A DNA stretch of 64,000 nucleotides from Stemphylium vesicarium (taxonomy: Eukaryota; Ascomycota; Dothideomycetes; Pleosporales; Pleosporaceae). Under the pieces are notes generated by a model. That model saw only the letters and a list, made by a program, of their open reading frames with translations. It did not search any database and was not told where the DNA came from. The stretch spans positions 62,001 through 126,000 of the forward strand of contig QXCR01000055.1 in assembly GCA_004380135.1 (NCBI GenBank), written 5' to 3'. Of the stretch, positions 1 to 10,500 are shown piece after piece (position 1 is the first letter of the stretch; the number at the start of each line of letters is the position of its first letter). A program made the position numbers and the translations under genes.

Positions 1-219
1 TTCCCACCACATGTCGCAGAGCGACCAAGGGATTTCAAGCTCAGTTGGTTCTTGATCAAAGAAGTCGGTGTGGCTGCCATTCCTCCCACCGAGTTCTTCA
101 CCCCAGGAAATGCCCATATTGTAGAGGACTGGCTGCGGTTCGCGGTGTGCAAGAACGACGATGTGCTCGAAAGGGCTATGGAACGTTTGAGGAACCTGAA
201 GAAATACATCCAGGAGTGA
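1..219 (+). CDS. Kynurenine aminotransferase-like, C-terminal fragment
   Basis: This is the 3' end of a gene cut by the left window edge; frame 1 is open for 72 codons to a TGA at 217-219. The visible part reads FKLSWFLIKEVGVAAIPPTE, then a stretch ending in LRFAVCKNDDVLERA. This matches the C-terminal lobe of class I/II PLP aminotransferases of the kynurenine--oxoglutarate transaminase (BNA3) type, where the conserved arginine of the RFAVCK-like strand binds the substrate carboxylate. The family converts kynurenine to kynurenic acid in the cytosol or mitochondria. The PLP lysine and N-terminal lobe lie outside the window. Family assignment is from motif recall; another class I aminotransferase is possible. 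Confidence 0.7.
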   Translation, partial: FPPHVAERPRDFKLSWFLIKEVGVAAIPPTEFFTPGNAHIVEDWLRFAVCKNDDVLERAMERLRNLKKYIQE

Positions 220-1288
220 GAGAAAATTACATGATACCACGTACGAATGAATGAATGAATGTATGAAATGAAGATGAACATCTACAGCCAATTATTTTGT
301 TTTCGCATGTGGAACAGGCTTCCTTCTAATAACACAACCAAGTAGCCAGGAAATCTTCGGCTTACATCCAAAGAGTGGGCGATAGGTCGTGTTAGAGGAC
401 GTGTCGTGGCCAAGAACGTATGAAAACAGATACACGAGTTTTGCTACCTATGCTAACAGGGCATAACTTCTGTAACGGTTTGGACCTTGCCAAGATCCAC
501 TCCGGTACAAGTTGGGTACGGTTATCGCTACCACACTTTATCATCCCACACACGTATATAGCTGCCCTCTTTCGTAGCTATACAATGACAGCGCAGTCCT
601 CTTCCCCTCTCACACCGTTACAACTTCTTTCAAAAAAATCCACTCAGTTCAAATTAGCATCGTACGTCATTAGGACATTAAACAGTATAGTCATTAGCTA
701 GTAACGTAATGTGACCGCTATGATCGTAGCCACTACAAATTATGAAGCTCTTTAACGTATCGCAACTACCTATACTTAATCTCGTCACCTTAATGCAGAG
801 AAAGCGCAATCGCTAAGCACTATAATATAAGAGGAATGAAGTGTTAGCTACCTGTTCGAACGACAAGGAAACCCGACGTCTCCCTTACGAACACGTATAT
901 GTCGCATCTGAGCCGTTGGCAGAAAACAGCAATTTACCTCCAACACATGGCAGGATGCAACCCTCTCTATATGGGTCATGTCATGCCGACAAAGAAGTCC
1001 TTACTCCCGCCATGTCCGTGTACCGCTTCCAAGTCTTTCATCTTCTTTATCGGTCATGAAACACGCTCGCCGCACCCGCATCTCGATCCCCCTTGTGCAC
1101 CCAAAAACAGCATGACAATAATATTCGCTGCGCCAGGCGACCTATTCAGCGCGTACAAATGAAGACTCAATGGGTTCGAATTAGAGTCATCGCCCACGAA
1201 AGCTTCGAAGAGTCACTCTTTTGAACTTCACTGGTGGAACAAGACATTCCATTCTCTACAGACCTTTTGTTCTTTCCTGAAGATCACA
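220..1288. other. Intergenic region
   Basis: No convincing gene. A short imperfect tetranucleotide run of GAAT units lies at about 245-262. The middle (about 540-840) is relatively A+T rich. Small open frames here (for example 420-701 and 899-1162) have no recognisable motif or gene-like composition. The final part probably holds the promoter and 5' UTR of the secreted-protein gene at 1289. Confidence 0.6.
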
Positions 1289-2131
1289 ATGCACGGCGTA
1301 TATCTAATCCTGTCCTTCTTTTCGCATTCTTTGCTTTCACTGGCAGTGCCGCAGCATGAACGTCCCGCGGCTACTTCTCTTCAGCCACCTCAAACTTCTT
1401 CAGGTCTCGCTCCGCGGCAGAACGACGACCATGAATTGCTGGCCCTCGTTTCCGTATTGCGTCCATGGTGGCTTCCAGACCCAACACCCGCGTCAAAAGC
1501 GACTGGAACAACAACAAAGCCTCGATCAACAGTGATAATTACAGTCACGCCTGGCGGAGGGACCTTGACCACCATCAAGTGGGTTACACCCTCCCCGACT
1601 CCAATTCGATATACTTCAACAAAGGTTGTCTGGGTCACAGCGGCTGATAAGCGGGGAGAAAGAGAACGGGAAGCCACGCCCCCGACTGCAACAGCAGTAG
1701 CAATACCATCGCCCTCTTCTCCCCCTCTGACTCCCCTCGAGGCTCGGAAAAACATTTTGGACATCTCCGAACTTGAAGACACACCCTCTCCAGGTGACAT
1801 CAACGTATGCACCAAACCTGACTTTAGAGAATGCGAAAAGATACACTCTACTACATACAAATGCCACGACGTGCCGCCAAACTGGGCCTTGGTCATTCTG
1901 GCTGTCCGCCCCGATCCAGGCCAGCGCTGCAATTTCTATACAAAGTGGGAGTGTGAACAGACCGGGGCGTCATGGATTAGCAACGTGAGATCGCCAGGCT
2001 TCAGCGACTTGAGAACTGTAGGGCTCGATGATCAGATCTTGAGCTGGGAGTGCTGGGAGGATGATTGTGATGATGTCCAAGATGAGGGAGGGTGCTGGGA
2101 GAATCCCGACGGGACGCCAAAGTATGGTTAG
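1289..2131 (+). CDS. Cysteine-rich secreted hypothetical protein
   Basis: A single-exon frame of 280 codons. The N-terminus (MHGVYLILSFFSHSLLSLAV) is a good signal peptide, with likely cleavage near residues 19-25. Residues about 25-165 are low-complexity, rich in Pro, Thr and Ser, as in an O-glycosylated linker. Residues about 170-280 form a compact acidic domain with eight cysteines and several tryptophans, consistent with disulphide bonding outside the cell. I do not recognise the family. Size, secretion signal and an even number of C-terminal cysteines fit a secreted cell-wall-associated or effector-like protein, but that is inference. Reading continues to TAG at 2129-2131 without an intron. 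Confidence 0.6.
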   Translation: MHGVYLILSFFSHSLLSLAVPQHERPAATSLQPPQTSSGLAPRQNDDHELLALVSVLRPWWLPDPTPASKATGTTTKPRSTVIITVTPGGGTLTTIKWVTPSPTPIRYTSTKVVWVTAADKRGEREREATPPTATAVAIPSPSSPPLTPLEARKNILDISELEDTPSPGDINVCTKPDFRECEKIHSTTYKCHDVPPNWALVILAVRPDPGQRCNFYTKWECEQTGASWISNVRSPGFSDLRTVGLDDQILSWECWEDDCDDVQDEGGCWENPDGTPKYG

Positions 2132-2326
2132 TCCTCGTGTGACTGGAGAACAACGCTACGATGAGCGACCTGCACCGTTGAGGAACCTGACAATATCTTG
2201 CATCTCCTCGTAGTTTCATCATTCCAAGTTGCGAACATGGTCGTTGTGCGGAATGCCAAAGCAATAATTCATGTGCTTAGATTATCCTTGATCATTATTT
2301 CATTTCCTCGTAGTGTCCATGCCCCG

Positions 2327-4141
2327 TTACTCATCATCGTCCGCATATGCCTCTCTATCCTGGAAAACAAGAAACTCGCCGTTTCCCTCGCCCACGACCT
2401 TCTGCCACACATCCTTAACATTATCAAGTATAGTGTCATCGAAAGCGAGATCCATGGACGGTGGCGGGAAGCGAATGACGTTTTGCGTTTCCGAAGGAAG
2501 GGGGTCATGACCAGAAGATGGCTGCTGTTGGTATCTCGCGGACCACAATACTTGCGGTAGTGGTACGACGTCGGCAGCAGCGAGTAGCGACTCAACCGCC
2601 TTTTCAAGCAGAGCAAAGCCTCTCTCACCACGCAGCATCGCTGAAGCGTAAAGAACACCTGAGGTATAGTCAGCGATGTGAAGCTGGAAAAACGTCTTCT
2701 TTGATAAAGTAGGACGGGTGCCGTTTATCAGGTTGTCAGAGTAATTGTCTTCAATGGTATTCAGACAATGTAGATAAGTATTCGTGATGTTCATCATAAC
2801 GGCCGAAAGAAGGAATAGCAGTCAACTTACATTGGCCAGCGGGGCATTCGCCGGTATCGCTCGAATGCACGAAGACATGGACTGGTGGAAGCGCTTCAGC
2901 TTCCGAGTCGAGCGACAGCGAGTCTGATGGGAACACGACAACAGCAGACGCTGGTGCTGGTGCCTCTTCCGCGATGGGAGGAAAGAGGTGTGACAGGGAT
3001 GACGATACAATGGACATCGACCTGCAGAAGGAGTCCTCTGGAGCGGTCGTGGAGCTTCCTCCTACAACCCACTTCACAGTGACCTCTTCGCCATCTTTCA
3101 GGCGAAGTTTTGTGCCCTTCTCTGTTGAATCCCGGGCACTGTCGGTGGGTGAAGCAAGGCCTTTTCCAAGGACGTAGACTCCACCTCCAACAGCGCAGGC
3201 TCGACAGGAGACTTGGCTAATCTCAGACAAGCCACCCCACTTGGGTATGATGGCGCCGAAGCCAGTCCCGAACACACCGATCGATCGTAAATGTCTTGCG
3301 ATCCTGGGTAGTGCGTACTCGGTCGTCGTTCGATTTGGGTGCGCGGTCGAGAGCGCAAGAGCCATCAACGACCCTTGTAGGCTTTCCGGGACCTTGAAGT
3401 GTTCGGTGAGGAATGCCGAAAACGGTTGCTGTCGATGGTCTTCCCAAACCTCAGGCTGCTGTTCATACTCTCCAATGAAGCGCAGAAACTTCATCAAAGC
3501 GCGTTTTGCCTTGAAGTCGAGCTGATGGTCCTGGAAGACATCTTCCCGACCGTTTGGAACCTTCAGAAATCGTCCATGCGGTGAAGATCCCTCAGACGTT
3601 GCAGAACTGTCATTCTGCGCAGCTGTAGAGTAGACCCACCAGCTGCCGACAGCGAGAAACTCGAGCTGGCGATATACCCTCGACGAGACGAGGTAGCCGA
3701 GGAGTGAAGAGCGCGCGTAGACTAGTTGGGGGCTCAACGATAGACTATACAATCTCGAAGAAGATAGTGCCGGGGCTGTTCTGTCTGAGCCAGCCTCAGG
3801 CTTTGAGACTGTGACGTCTGAGAAGGCAGCAGTCGCTCCATCTTTAGGGTGTTAGCGAATATCGGCATGGCCGATCGGAGCTGTCCGTACCTTCATTCAT
3901 CCGCCGGGCCCACTCTTCAGCTTCTCGTAAGCTAAAGGCAGCTTCGGCACCGCCGTAGTAGTCGTTCTCGTCGACATGGAGGATCTTCTTATCCGAGCGC
4001 GACAGGGCTCTTCAAGTACTCCGTCAGTCAGATCGCGCCCACTCGCGCCAAGAGCCAAGGCACATACAGAGCGAGAAGTGACTGCTGCAGGCCGGTGCCT
4101 ACAATGAGGACGTCCCATTCGGTGTTGTCGAGCGTTTCCAT
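2327..4141 (-). CDS. mrs6: Rab escort protein (Rab geranylgeranyltransferase component A)
   Basis: Four exons on the minus strand: 4141-4068, 4009-3891, 3841-2831 and 2658-2327, giving 511 aa. Exon 1 begins METLDNTEWDVLIVGTGLQQ, the dinucleotide-binding-like start of the GDI/REP superfamily. It is spliced to ALSRSDKKILHVDENDYYGG, the characteristic second motif. The long exon holds the SLSPQLVYARS, QGSLMALALS and YVLGKGL motifs, and the last junction restores GECPAGQCVLYAS, typical of REP/GDI C-termini. REP presents newly made Rab GTPases to geranylgeranyltransferase II and delivers prenylated Rabs to membranes. Acidic and Ser-rich insertions near residues 65-120 and 280-330 favour REP over the shorter GDI. 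The ATG at 4141 is chosen because the GDI motif starts immediately after it. Confidence 0.85.
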
Positions 4142-4712
4142 GTTGAAGCTGCAGGAAAAGTTGAGGCTCCGGAAGAACTTGGTAGCGCCAAACTAGCGCG
4201 GGTGACTAAGCGGTCCCTGCGGACAAAATTTGCCAACCGCTGCCAGAGAGCTTCCTTTCATTACCGCGCACGCCGAGGGCATCCCGGCTTTATGTATGGC
4301 ATGTCCAGAAGGCAACCAGATCTTCACTGACTTGGATATGTGCGCGTGAGATTAATACCTCGTCCGGTATCTACTGCTTTGGATTTCACCTGAATTAGCG
4401 GCTCGAATGTGGCGATACATTACTTCTACTACACACACGCTTTGCCTTGCAACCGCGTATAACGCGCAATGGCTCGATGAGCGATCACTTGTCAAACCTC
4501 AGTCCTATACAAGTCGCGTCGTTAAACAACGTTACCTGCCACCGCGCAGCAAATTGTTGTATATTGAACTCGTCATTGGTCACGACAGGGTTCATGCGAC
4601 TTTCCCGATCAGAGGCTCTGCTCATCCCTAGCAACCTCAGCCCATTAGAAGTTGTTGTAGAGGATCTTGTAGATATACCTAGAGTTGCTGTTGGGTGATG
4701 GAAAATACTCAA
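4142..4712. other. Intergenic region between Rab escort and kinase-like genes
   Basis: No separate gene is supported. The part at 4645-4722 on the minus strand contains a frame (VHMIEYF, then RYIYKIL, ending at TAA 4645-4647) that looks like the missing C-terminus of the kinase-like gene at 4713-5270, but in a different phase. The rest is presumably 5' flank of the Rab escort gene. Confidence 0.5.
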
Positions 4713-5270
4713 TCATATGTACCCGTCCTGCCTCATCGCTGCTACGATAGGTCCGATCGGTTCCAGGTGATTGTCAGCTCGCTCGAAGATGTCTTCCGCC
4801 CTGCCACGACTCACGAGCCTATCGTGAGCCACAGTCCGGTCAACATCCGACATGATGGCCCATATCCTATCATCAGTCTACCAAACGTGCATAAGCCCTC
4901 CCTTACACTATTTCTACCGATCGATTCTTCTTCGGAACCCTTCAATAAGAATACAGGCATGATCTGGGTCTACCTCTGCGGGGAAAACATGTTCCATGGC
5001 ATATTTGGGCGTCAGGTTGGATGGATCTAATGTCCCCGTTCTGGCATTTCTCGCAAGGTCTTTCAGTTCTGCCATCGGCGGCTTGCATTTGATACGCGAG
5101 AGATGGCCGGTCGTGTTGGACAACATGAGATTGCGGAGTTCTTCGCCAATGGAAAAGTGATCCATGTCGTACCGCTTAGCAAGTAGACTACGCATTGTTG
5201 ATTTGCCTGAGCACGGAGGATCAAAGATCAGTATCAGAAGGGGTGAAGACAGAGAGTTGGGGCTATTCAT
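4713..5270 (-). CDS. Divergent adenylate-kinase-like P-loop protein
   Basis: Two inferred exons, 5270-4918 and 4866-4713, joined over a 51-nt intron with a CTGAT branch-like motif, give 168 aa. Residues about 10-25 contain a P-loop (IFDPPCSGKST), followed by HFSIGEELR, the AMP/CMP-kinase style HLSVGDLLR segment, and ILIEGFRRRIDR, matching the GFPR motif but with the proline replaced. Exon 2 reads VDRTVAHDRLVSRGRAED and a helical stretch resembling the LID and following helix. The family transfers phosphate between nucleotides. The frame stops at TGA 4713-4715 just where the last strand and helix are expected, and that segment is present 3' in another phase. The gene is therefore truncated, frameshifted or mis-spliced in my model. 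Activity is uncertain because GFPR is altered. Confidence 0.55.
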
Positions 5271-5605
5271 GACTGTGTGGAGCTTGTCTGTGTCTTTGTC
5301 GCGTGGTTTGGTTTAGGGAGTGCAACAGGACATCACCCAAGTGGTGAGTATTAGAGACTTGATCTTGCCGGCAGAGTCGAGGATTTATAGTTTTCGTTCT
5401 TCACTACTAGAACACTTCAGTTTCATATCTGCTGATCCGTGTCGCCCTTACTCTAAGGCAATATTGGCCTTATTGTAGTCGGGATAGCTTGCATAAAGAT
5501 TCGTGGGCATAATTTGCCATCACTTAGGAGTCGCTCCATGTGGAACGACGGTCAGAACAGATCGTTACTTGTTCTATCACAGACCTTCTATATTAACCAC
5601 TAATT
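5271..5605. other. Intergenic spacer between kinase-like gene and nagA
   Basis: 335 bp between two minus-strand genes. It contains an A+T-rich stretch around 5390-5480 and no open frame with gene-like features. It probably combines the nagA 3' UTR and the promoter of the kinase-like gene. Confidence 0.5.
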
Positions 5606-6906
5606 CTATCCTCTTGCCTCACCGTCGTCTTCACGGGCCCTTAGGGCTTCTTCTTTATCCCACACTTTGTTTCCAGCGATCCAAGTTTGGAGCACCTCAC
5701 CTTCCTCACTTAGAACGGTCAAGTCCGCTCTTCTACCTTCCTTCAGTATACCCCTCCCACCTTGCCCGTCAATATTCATGAAGGCCGCCACGTTTTCAGT
5801 GACTGTGCCTACCGCTTCAGCGATGTCACAACCAGACCAGTCCATCAAGTTCCTCACACTTTTCTGCAGAGGAATGCATCCGCCAATCAGGGTATCAGTG
5901 CCCGCTATCGTCGCGCGTGTGCCACTCTTGACTTGTTCGAAGGGTATTTGAGAGTGGCCAGGATGTGTTCCGTCTTCGAGAGACGCCAGTTCAATACTGT
6001 CAGTGATAACTATTGAGCGTTTGGGGTTCGAGCGGTGAAGTAAAGACACAGTGTTTGGATGTAGATGCTCTCCGTCCGCGATGATTGTATACCACGGGGG
6101 TGCAACCTCCCCTGTCCGCGGCAGTGAGACCAACCCAGCCAATCCCGGGGCTCTGGACGCCCAACTGGGCATTGCATTCAAAGTGTGCGTCAGTCCACTT
6201 GCCCCGGCACTCAGTCCAGTCAAGCCTTGTTCGTAAGTCGCAGTCGAGTGACCCATAGCGACCTTGATACCCTGCGATGTCAAAGATTTGATGAGTCTTG
6301 TGGAGCCAGGTAATTCTGGAGCGATAGTGACGAGTTTGACGGCAGATTGGAGATTTGCAGATCCGTAGACTGTAGCTGGAGATGTTGCGCAGGCTTGGAA
6401 GAGAGAACTATTGTGCGCCCCTTTCTTCGAGGGGTGGAGGTATGGCCCTTCTGTGTGCGCGCCGAGAAGCGATGCGGAGGAGGGTATCTCACGAGGGGCA
6501 AGTGAGGGAAGTATCTGCCGTCGTGTCAGCATGCGCGTCGATCCAATGCACAAGGCGCGGGCTATAGACTCACCGTCTGAAATTCATTACTCTTGACAGT
6601 AGGTAGAGTCGCCCAGAAGCCGGTGACGCCCTGAGTAGCATAATAGCGCGCAATGTCATCTATCTTCTTGCCATAGCTTGTTTCGTCCTCAAAGTGGGTG
6701 AAGTGGAAGCCATTGGCGCCGTTAGAATGCAGCTCGAGGAATCCTGGGGCAATTATCGTATCTTCCAGGTCGATGGCTTCACCTCCAATATATCCCTCTC
6801 TTTTGAGAATGAGACCTGATTCATCAGAGATAACAAGGTGGTCTTCAACGAGCTCGCCGTCGAGGACATAGCGACAATTTGTGAAGAGTGTGAACCAGCC
6901 AGACAT
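5606..6906 (-). CDS. nagA: N-acetylglucosamine-6-phosphate deacetylase
   Basis: Two exons, 6906-6574 and 6514-5606, separated by a 59-nt intron, encode 413 aa, the usual length. The enzyme hydrolyses GlcNAc-6-phosphate to glucosamine-6-phosphate and acetate in amino-sugar and chitin catabolism. Amidohydrolase-fold landmarks are all present: APGFLELHSNGANGF in the N-terminal part, HTEGPYL near residue 131 (metal-binding Glu133), GHSTA near 199 (His200), LTHTLNAM near 219 (His221), IADGEHLHP near 256, and VITDS with catalytic Asp283. The C-terminus has the GILKEGRRADLTVL return to the small beta domain. THTLNAM differs from the bacterial THL(Y/F)NAM consensus but keeps the His and Asn. No nagB or transporter gene adjoins it here. 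Confidence 0.9.
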
Positions 6907-7500
6907 GGTGAATGGTTCAGTGGATACACCAAACTATCAGCCTAGCATCAAGTCAAGAGCCTGGTAGCGGGATCTACCTTGCCCATGCGACGGGAGGATA
7001 TCACGAGTCGTCCCATGTCGGAGGGTATGTAGGGTGATCGACCCCGCCAAGCGCTGATTGGCCAATGACGCCATGCACATCTACGTCATCGGTCGATCGT
7101 GACGGGAACACACGATGCGCCGACAAGCATGTCTATCATGAAACCAGCCACAGTGGAGAAATCTGACAGCTTGTCGTCGAGCCACAGCGGAGAGGTGCGA
7201 CTGCAGAGGTACGCGTTGTGCACATCTGGCAACGCGGCTTCTCAATTTCCAGGGACAGTCTACGTGATGTACGTCATTGACTGCAGCTGGTGCCCTCAGG
7301 CCCCGCGCGTGCGCCAGAGCTCCTTCATGCTTTTATTCCTTGCTTTCGTAATTTAAGCGGGGGGATCTTCGCTAAGCCCAGGCCCAGCCTCTACTGAATA
7401 TATCTTCGTCGGCCCCTGCGAGCCTCCCGCAACAGCCGCAATTGCTGGGTGAATCTTGTCGCACGTTCTTCCTGTTGACCTGGGCCGTCGCACACACAAG
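6907..7500. promoter_or_regulatory. Divergent promoter between nagA and SMP/C2 gene
   Basis: 594 bp separate the two divergently oriented start codons. A perfect palindromic double CCAAT box, ATTGGCCAAT, lies at 7057-7066 and could serve both directions; CCAAT boxes bind the fungal HAP/CBC complex. TACGTCA-like motifs (CRE/ATF-type) occur near 7081-7088 and 7261-7270. These are sequence matches only; binding is not shown. Confidence 0.4.
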
Positions 7501-10500
7501 ATGTCGCAGCCAAAGCAGCAGCAGCAGCATGCCCCGGGCGGACACTACTCGGGGCACAACCCCATCCCGACTGTGAGGCAATTCGTCGACAACCTGGACA
7601 AAGACAAAAAGGCCCGCGACAAGAGGATCGAGGAGGAGCAAGCCCAAAGACAGGAGCAGGGCACGGCTGAGACCAAGAAGCCTAAGAAAGAGCTTGAGGG
7701 TACTGAGAAGAGGGTCACAGATCCGACGACGGGCAGGGAGGTGGTGATCGCTGATGTCAATGAGGAAATGGTTAGTGAAGTGGAGAATCCCCATGTAGTG
7801 GTTCCCAACGCCAATCTGGACAAGCAAACCGTACGTAGCCTCTATCGTATATACAATCCGCCACTGACAGCTAGCAGCCTATTAAGACAGACCCATCGCA
7901 GTCGCTCAAAGACTATAAACACAACCAAGATGTCACTGCACCGCCAGATCCAGTCGCCGAGGGCACCACGACAGATGTTCCCATCCACGGCGAGAAGACA
8001 AACGTCCTCTTCCACCCCACACCTTCAGTCAGCTATGAGCCAATGTTCAAAGCTCTGGAGATGCGTGCCAACATGTTATGCGCAGGCATACTTATAGGAA
8101 CCATTGTCATTGGTAAGATGTTTGGTGGTGCGCTCAAGGGCCTTGTTCCCCTGGGAATGTGTTTAGCCTCCGGAGTCTACCTTTGGATGAAAGAGGTCAT
8201 TCGCAGTGGAAGGGAAGTTGAATGGGATAGCGAGCAAGTCCGCGGCCAAATGGCAAGTATTCGTTAAGTCATCAATGCTGAACTGCTTGCTAACTACGAC
8301 ACAGGCCTCTCTGAACTTGCTTCCGGAATCAGTCGAATGGATGAACACATTTTTGAGCATCGCTTGGGGTCTCATTAACCCTGAAATGTTCTCGGGTGTC
8401 GCCGACATGCTGGAGGATGTCATGCAAGCCTCGGTCCCTGGAGTCATAGAGAACGTTCGCGTCGCCGAGATCAACCAAGGCAGCAATCCGCTGCGCATCC
8501 TTAGCTTGCGAGCATTGCCAGACTCACACATGGGCGACATGAAATCCTCTATCCACGAAGAGAACAAGAAGAAGAAAGACCCCCAAGAAGCAGCGGCCGA
8601 CGAGGAGGGTGGTGATTACTACAACCTTGAAATCTCATTCGCCTACCATGCTAGTCCCAGCGGCAAGCGAGTTTCCGAGAGAGCCCGCAACATGCACATG
8701 CAGTTAGTTTTCTACTTGGGTATCAAGGGTCTCTTTGGAGTTCCCCTGCCCATCTTTGTGGAGCTGCAAAGTCTCGTTGGCACTGTGCGACTGCGCATGA
8801 ACATGACTCCCGAACCCCCTTTCCTCAAGACATTGACTTTTACCCTGATGGGCACTCCCCAAGTCACGGCCGGGTGCATACCTATGGTCGAAAAGGGTGT
8901 CAATATCTTGAACCTTCCGTTGATTAGCAACTTCGTCAATTACGCAATCAAAGCGGCAGCAAGCAGTAAGTATCCCGCAGCAACACACCTCATGAGTACA
9001 GTTATTGACAAACGTAGTGTATGTGGCGCCGAAATCCATGTCTATTGACATGCGTGCCATTCTTCAAGGCGACTCTGTTCAGAAAGATACCGAAGCGCTT
9101 GGTGTTCTGTGGATCCGCATTCACCGCGCAGTCGGCCTGAGCAAGCAGGACCGCCGCGGATCGAAACACGGCGGCAGCGACCCCTATATTACAATTGCCT
9201 TCTCCAAATATGGGAAGCCCATGTATTGTACTCGTGTGATCACCGACGACCTCAACCCAATCTGGGAAGAAACCGCAGCTGTTCTCGTCGGCCCAGAACT
9301 GATCAAGGCGAACGAAAACCTCAGTGTGGAGCTTTGGGATTCTGACCGGCATACAGCTGACGATATTGTCGGGAAGGTCGAGATCTCCATGCAGAAAATG
9401 ATTCAGCACCCCGGAAAGATGTATCCACAGACTTCGAAGTTGGCCGGCATGGAGGCTGATAGTGACATGCCCGGGGAACTTCACTGGGAAGTTGGCTATT
9501 TCAGCAAGCCAAAATTCAGGAAAGAGATGCGAACCGACGGGAAGAACAAGGCCCTTCCTGATGAGCTTAAAGACGATCCCGCGCTACAAGACGACAAGGG
9601 CGTTATCAACTCCGACGCCGATGATGCCGTCATGCATACCCCTCCTGATCCTCTCTGGCCCAGTGGTATCTGCAGCGTGGTCGTGCAGCAGATTGTCAAC
9701 CTCGAGCTAGAAAACGTAAAAGGAAGTGAGGATCCCAAAGGCCGCGAGTACGAACCTGCAAAGCCGTACGGTGAGGGTAAAGAAGAGACAGGTGCAGATC
9801 TTCCAAACAGTTACTGCACCATCCTGTTCAATGACGAGCTGGTTTACCGGACGCGTTCGAAAGCCGTTAGCTCTCAACCGATCTTCAACGCAGGAACGGA
9901 ACGGTTCATCCGCGACTGGCGTTCAGCCATTGTTACCATCACCGTCCGAGATCAACGAAACAGGGAGCATGACCCTATCTTGGGCGTTGTCCCGTTGAAG
10001 CTGTCAGGTACGTTTTTCGCTTGCTCTATCTTCAAGTGGGCCACTTGCTAACTCTTGCTGCGAATTCTAGACATCCTCGAAACATCCTCCCAAGTCACAA
10101 GATGGTATCCCCTTGATGGTGGTATCGGGTTTGGCCGCATACGCATTGCGCTTTTGTTCCGCAGCATCGAGACTCGTCTGCCTCCTCAGATGCTTGGTTG
10201 GGACGTTGGTACCTTCGAATTCAGGTCTCAGCGCATCCTGGCCGTGGGCTATACCCACCACCCCAAGCTTCGCATGCGGACTGGTGGCAGTACTGGTAAG
10301 ATCAGTCGCACTGCTGCTCGCAAGCTCTCTGAGGGTGATGGGTATTACTGGGACTTGGAGGAGAACAACGGGAAAAACAACGTGCGACTACCGGTGAAGC
10401 ATCGCTATAGGTCACCCATTGTCTTTGAATTTCACATCGCCAATCATCGCAAGCCAGATGCGTACGCCGTAATTTGGCTTCAGCACTTTATCGACAACGA

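Noticed and set aside
1166..1185. GGGTTCGAATT, resembling a tRNA T-loop
   Set aside because: No acceptor stem, D-arm or anticodon arm could be folded around it.
1390..1932. 180-codon minus-strand frame
   Set aside because: It is antisense to the secreted protein gene, whose signal peptide and cysteine domain make the plus strand coding; the minus frame has no motif.
7372..7827. 151-codon minus-strand frame over the SMP/C2 first exon
   Set aside because: Leu/Arg-rich shadow of the Gln/Glu/Lys-rich plus-strand exon, with no independent start context.
8163..8567. 134-codon minus-strand frame
   Set aside because: Antisense to conserved SMP sequence; no motif.
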